From the NCBI GenBank assembly GCA_934648845.1, contig CAKUFS010000007.1:1-64000 (forward strand): 64,000 bases of DNA, in the 5' to 3' direction. Made by a program: the position numbers and the translations under genes. This DNA comes from an uncultured Eggerthellaceae bacterium (GTDB taxonomy: Bacteria > Actinomycetota > Coriobacteriia > Coriobacteriales > Eggerthellaceae). The notes under the pieces were generated by a model. The model saw only the letters and a list, made by a program, of their open reading frames with translations, ran no database searches and had not been told where the DNA came from. Positions 60,546-64,000 of the stretch are shown one piece after another; position 1 is the stretch's first letter, and the number at the start of each line of letters is the position of its first letter.

Positions 60546-61247
60546 ATGGGTATCATAGAGTTCTTCATAAACCTGCTGAAAGACCCGCGCGGTTTTATTG
60601 CGAGCTGGATTGTTGCTTTAGGTCCCATCTGGGTGTATTCGCCGCTTTTCCTGATTGTATTTGTGGAAACGGGTCTGGTGTTTTTCCCATTTTTGCCTGG
60701 TGATTCGCTTCTTTTTGCAGCGGGTGTTTTCTCTGCCGAGGGCGGCGGTCTGCATCTTGGCACCACGCTCATCGTATTCTATGTTGCTGCTATTTTGGGC
60801 AATACGTCCAATTACTGGATTGCGCGCTTTTTTGGCAAGCGCATTATCGATTCTGGCAAAGTAAAGGCACTTACGCCTGAACGCATGGCAAAGCTCGATG
60901 GCTTCTTCGAGCGCTTTGGCGGCCTGACCATTGTCATCACGCGTTTTATGCCGTTTTTCCGCACGTTTGCCCCGTTCATCGCGGGCACGGGCCACATGAA
61001 TTTCGGTAAGTTCACATTGTATAATTCCATCGGCGGCATATCGTGGGTGAGCCTTTTCGTGCTGGTGGGATACTTCTTCGGCGGCGTTCCGTTTGTTCAG
61101 CAGCATTTCGAAGTCATTGTGCTGGGCATTGTGGGCATCTCGGTGCTTCCTGCCGTTATTGGCGCGGTGAAGGCGGCGCTTGCTGCACGTAAGGGCGCAG
61201 CCGCTAAGGACGCCGAAGGCTCGCAGGATACGAGCGCGCAAAACTAG
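60546..61247 (+). CDS. DedA-family membrane protein
   Basis: A 233-residue inner-membrane protein of the DedA/SNARE-associated family, linked to undecaprenyl-phosphate or lipid recycling and membrane homeostasis in known members. ETGLVFFPFLPGDSLLFAAG carries the family FLPGD-type motif. FFERFGGLTIVITRFMPFFRTFAPFIAGTGHM has the conserved R-F-x-P-x-x-R-T segment, and four to five hydrophobic helices are visible. ATG 60546 follows GAAAGG; an upstream frame to 60492 is not needed. dnaX starts 8 bases after its stop. Confidence 0.92.
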   Translation: MGIIEFFINLLKDPRGFIASWIVALGPIWVYSPLFLIVFVETGLVFFPFLPGDSLLFAAGVFSAEGGGLHLGTTLIVFYVAAILGNTSNYWIARFFGKRIIDSGKVKALTPERMAKLDGFFERFGGLTIVITRFMPFFRTFAPFIAGTGHMNFGKFTLYNSIGGISWVSLFVLVGYFFGGVPFVQQHFEVIVLGIVGISVLPAVIGAVKAALAARKGAAAKDAEGSQDTSAQN

Positions 61248-61255
61248 GGGATACT

Positions 61256-63712
61256 ATGGCCGAAGCTCTGTATCGCAAATACCGCCCTCAGGTTTTTTCT
61301 GAGGTCGTGGGTCAAGATCATATCGAACGCACCATAAAGAACGCCATTGACCAGGATAAACTGAGTCATGCATATCTTTTCTGCGGTCCACGCGGAACGG
61401 GTAAAACCACCACGGCGCGCCTTTTGGCGAAAGCCTTGCTGTGCGATAACGGCCCCACATCAAATCCTGATGGAACCTGCACAAGCTGCCAGGAAATCGC
61501 CCAAGGCGAGCATCCCGACGTCTACGAACTCGACGCCGCGAGCCGCACGGGCGTGGAAAACGTGCGCGAGGAAATTATCAGTCGCGTGCAGTTTGCCCCC
61601 ACGCGCGGCAAGTACAAGGTTTACATCATTGACGAAGTGCACATGCTTTCGGTGGCGGCGTTTAACGCGCTGCTGAAAACTTTGGAAGAACCCCCAGGTC
61701 ATGTGGTGTTTATCCTGTGTACCACGGATCCGCAGAAAGTCCCTGAGACTATTTTGTCGCGTTGCCAGCGCTTCGATTTCCGTCGCATTGACAACCAGGG
61801 GATGACCGATCGTTTGGCGGAGATTTGTCAGGCGGAAGGTGTGGAGTTCGAGCGCGAGGCGCTTGAGATCATCGCTGGCAGATCCGATGGCGGCTTGCGC
61901 AACGCCCTGACCGCTCTTGAGCAGGCCATTGCGTTTGGCGAAGGCTCTGTGTCGGTTGCTGTTGTGCAGCAGCTGGGCGGTACGCAGGCGGCGTGCGATT
62001 TGACGACTGCCATTGACGCGCTGGCCACGCGTGATATTGCATCGGCATTCATGTGGGTTGACTCGTTTGCGCAGACAGGCGGCGATTTCGCGCGTTTGAC
62101 GGCGGACTTGGCGCAGCGCGTGCGCGACATGTATTTTCTTGCGATGGCGGGTGCCAAGGCACCGCTTTCGGTTGCCGATGAAATGCGTCCGCAAATTATT
62201 GACCAGGCAAAACGCTTTGCCCCTGATCGTTTGGCGTATATGCTGGAAACGCTTGGCGATGTAATGGTGCAACTGAAGCAGGCAACGAATGCGCGTTTGT
62301 GCTTTGAGATTGCGCTTACGAAGATTTGCCATCCCGCAAGTGATGTGACGCTTGAATCTTTGGCAGAGCGCGTGGAGGCGCTGGAACAGCGTCCAGTGGC
62401 GGCTGTTGCTGCTGGTGAGGCGGGGACTGCGTCGGCAGCGGGCCTTGCGGCGTCTGTACCTGCGGCCCAGGCGACGCCGGTTGCGCGCGCGGCGGCTCCC
62501 GTGGCTGCTACCCAGACGGCACCGGCGACCGGACCGCGCCCTGCGGCGACTCATCAGGTGGAACCGGTCGAAAGTAACGCTGCCCGAGCGGTTGAACCTC
62601 AATCGGAAGACCGTAAATCCGCTGTTCAGAGTGCCGTATCTCCTGCTGTATCTGCTTCGGTGCACACTCCCACGTCCGTGTCTGCGCCGGCTGCATCTTC
62701 GGTTGCAGCACCGACAAATATCGCGACTGCTGCAACGGCGGAGAAGCTCGAAGGTTTTGCAAACCCTGCAGTGGTGCAACGCATATGGCAGCGCGCGTTT
62801 GCAGAAATCAAACGCGATCGTCCCGCGTACACCTCGCTGCTTATGAGCGCTCATGTGTCTTTTGACCAGGCAAAAGGTTCACTCGATATCACGTTTCGGC
62901 AGAATTATGCCTTCGCGCTGACCATGCTGCAAAAGCCTGACGCGCTGGAGTATTTGCGGCGGGCTGTTTCGCACGCTGCGGGTGCAAGCATTCCTGTTGT
63001 CGTGTTGGCGGAAGGTGCTGCGACATCCGCTGCGAATGATTCCGCGTCAATCGTTACAGGTGCCGCTACGGCAACCCCTGCGGCGGCTTCCGATTCTGTG
63101 GAAGCGGATCAATCGGCGGCATCATCCGAGGTCAGCCGCGAATCCGAATTCCTCTCGAGTATAACGCGGACTACGCGCGGTTCGGCTGGCGCTGCACGAA
63201 AAGCGCAGCCGGCACAGCAGGCGGAGGCAACGAAAGCGGCGGCGTCAGCCCCTGAGGCGGAGGAAGAACCCGACGCGATGACGCAGGCAGCGCCGGGCTG
63301 GTCACCCGATGGGGTAACGCCGGGTGCCGAAGAGCACGCGCAGGCGAAAGAGGAATCGTACGCGTACGAGGAAGTGCCGTTGGATGCGTACAGCGGCTTC
63401 GATTCGTACGGATGGGATGACGTGCCGCCCTTTGATGAGGACGAACCGCCTGTTCAGAAGCGAGAAGTAGCAACTGGTACGGCAGCGCGGTCTGTGTCCG
63501 AGTCTGTGTCCGGGTCTGCGCCCGAGCCCACGGCAGCAACCCCGGCGGCAACGCCTGCAGCGGCCAGTCAGCCCGCGAAGCAAGAAGTTCCGCCTTGGGA
63601 AGACGACCCCTTCGCCATTCCTGAAGACGATGGCCCGACAATCGGCCTTGAGGAGTTCCAGCAGATGCTGACCTCGAGTTTCGGCGAGGGCGTGGTTGTG
63701 CAAGAAGCGTAA
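61256..63712 (+). CDS. dnaX: DNA polymerase III tau/gamma subunit
   Basis: An 818-residue clamp-loader ATPase. The N-terminus ALYRKYRPQVFSEVVGQDHI, Walker A GPRGTGKTTTAR, a Cys zinc module (CDNG...CTSC), Walker B IIDEVHMLS and sensor ILCTTDPQKVPETILSRCQRFDF are present. Domain III extends to about residue 380. A 130-residue Ala/Pro/Val linker, a folded region (about 500-575) and a second acidic linker follow. Long, so a tau-like product. No A6G-type slippery site for a gamma form was noticed. ybaB follows, a common pairing with dnaX. Confidence 0.95.
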   Translation: MAEALYRKYRPQVFSEVVGQDHIERTIKNAIDQDKLSHAYLFCGPRGTGKTTTARLLAKALLCDNGPTSNPDGTCTSCQEIAQGEHPDVYELDAASRTGVENVREEIISRVQFAPTRGKYKVYIIDEVHMLSVAAFNALLKTLEEPPGHVVFILCTTDPQKVPETILSRCQRFDFRRIDNQGMTDRLAEICQAEGVEFEREALEIIAGRSDGGLRNALTALEQAIAFGEGSVSVAVVQQLGGTQAACDLTTAIDALATRDIASAFMWVDSFAQTGGDFARLTADLAQRVRDMYFLAMAGAKAPLSVADEMRPQIIDQAKRFAPDRLAYMLETLGDVMVQLKQATNARLCFEIALTKICHPASDVTLESLAERVEALEQRPVAAVAAGEAGTASAAGLAASVPAAQATPVARAAAPVAATQTAPATGPRPAATHQVEPVESNAARAVEPQSEDRKSAVQSAVSPAVSASVHTPTSVSAPAASSVAAPTNIATAATAEKLEGFANPAVVQRIWQRAFAEIKRDRPAYTSLLMSAHVSFDQAKGSLDITFRQNYAFALTMLQKPDALEYLRRAVSHAAGASIPVVVLAEGAATSAANDSASIVTGAATATPAAASDSVEADQSAASSEVSRESEFLSSITRTTRGSAGAARKAQPAQQAEATKAAASAPEAEEEPDAMTQAAPGWSPDGVTPGAEEHAQAKEESYAYEEVPLDAYSGFDSYGWDDVPPFDEDEPPVQKREVATGTAARSVSESVSGSAPEPTAATPAATPAAASQPAKQEVPPWEDDPFAIPEDDGPTIGLEEFQQMLTSSFGEGVVVQEA

Positions 63713-63817
63713 AACTCCGATTGCGTGCGGATGAGCGCAAGGCGGCTCCCAGCACGCAACGATGAAAAAGGAAAGAAAGCGGCGCGTTGGTGCGCCCTAC
63801 TTGATAGGAGAAAACTC

Positions 63818-64000
63818 ATGGATATGAAGAAAATGATGAAGCAGGCGCAGAAGATGCAGCGCGACCTGGCTATTGCGCAGGAAGAAATCAAGTCAATGGA
63901 GTTCGAAGCATCCGCGGGCGGCGGCATGGTGAAGGCTGTTGCCGCAGGTGACGGCTCCGTGAAGTCGCTGGAGATTGCTCCCGATGCCGTTGACCCTGAA
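63818..64000 (+). CDS. YbaB/EbfC nucleoid-associated protein (partial, cut by window edge)
   Basis: The first 61 residues of a small DNA-binding protein: MDMKKMMKQAQKMQRDLAIAQ and the EFEASAGGGMVKAV turn are typical. It follows dnaX by 105 bases with TAGGAG, and recR is usually the next gene. The C-terminus is outside the window. Confidence 0.93.
   Translation, partial: MDMKKMMKQAQKMQRDLAIAQEEIKSMEFEASAGGGMVKAVAAGDGSVKSLEIAPDAVDPE

Noticed and set aside
61256..63712. Programmed frameshift site in dnaX
   Set aside because: No run of A suitable for slippage followed by a stem was noticed in the region where gamma would end.

Overview
The window looks like a chromosomal segment of an anaerobic actinobacterium of the class Coriobacteriia, probably an Eggerthellaceae-type gut or rumen organism. 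This is inferred from moderately high GC content, a very large 2-hydroxyacyl-CoA dehydratase activase, menaquinone biosynthesis, TRAP/TAXI and amino-acid ABC uptake, MscL with a zinc-ribbon tail, and dockerin-bearing surface proteins. No 16S rRNA gene is present, so the species cannot be fixed.

Layout. 0-3.1 kb is an accessory patch: the end of a membrane protein gene, two orphan genes on the minus strand, a frameshifted rtcB remnant and a soluble FtsH-like AAA+ zinc protease. 3.3-8.5 kb holds dnaE, truA and a hypothetical gene. 8.9-14.7 kb holds a DEDDh exonuclease, mscL, htpG (with a CIRCE-like operator), a DUF2064 glycosyltransferase-like gene and a SpoU methyltransferase. 15.5-23.7 kb is a transport block: two paralogous amino-acid-binding lipoproteins, a permease with an added extracytoplasmic domain, its ATPase, then a TAXI receptor and a fused TRAP permease. 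23.8-28.0 kb (minus strand) is the giant activase. 29.3-36.0 kb is a pair of secreted proteins, one with a cohesin-like and a dockerin domain, the other with DUF4430-like, BspA leucine-rich, GLUG and dockerin regions. 36.5-39.7 kb (minus) holds a B12-type radical SAM gene and menG/ubiE. 40.2-48.2 kb holds tatB, tatC, hypA, hypB, nadE, groES, groEL and a putative manganese exporter. 48.2-52.5 kb holds tRNA-Lys, tRNA-Gln and the infA-rpmJ-rpsM-rpsK-rpsD-rpoA-rplQ operon. 52.7-64 kb holds ecfT, eno, mogA, alr, a family-4 uracil-DNA glycosylase, folC, the SRP RNA, a dedA gene, dnaX and the start of the ybaB gene.

The most unusual content is intergenic. Six elements of 215-236 bp (about 8.6, 14.9, 28.6, 36.1, 53.6 and 59.9 kb) share one design: long terminal inverted repeats with an outer TTGTCGAAAAA-like box and an inner GGGGYAGGT-like box around a poorly conserved centre. 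One copy has perfect 5-bp flanking duplications. Three copies of a 33-nt palindrome, with a compensatory base change between copies, each lie just before one of these elements. A second palindrome family (2 copies) and a third hairpin family downstream of stable RNA genes are also present. Together these look like a resident population of non-autonomous repeats. Two members of one subfamily flank the surface-protein cassette as direct repeats.

The genes are mostly housekeeping. The heat-shock genes groESL and htpG seem to share HrcA/CIRCE-type control. All calls come from reading the sequence by eye. No database search was run.
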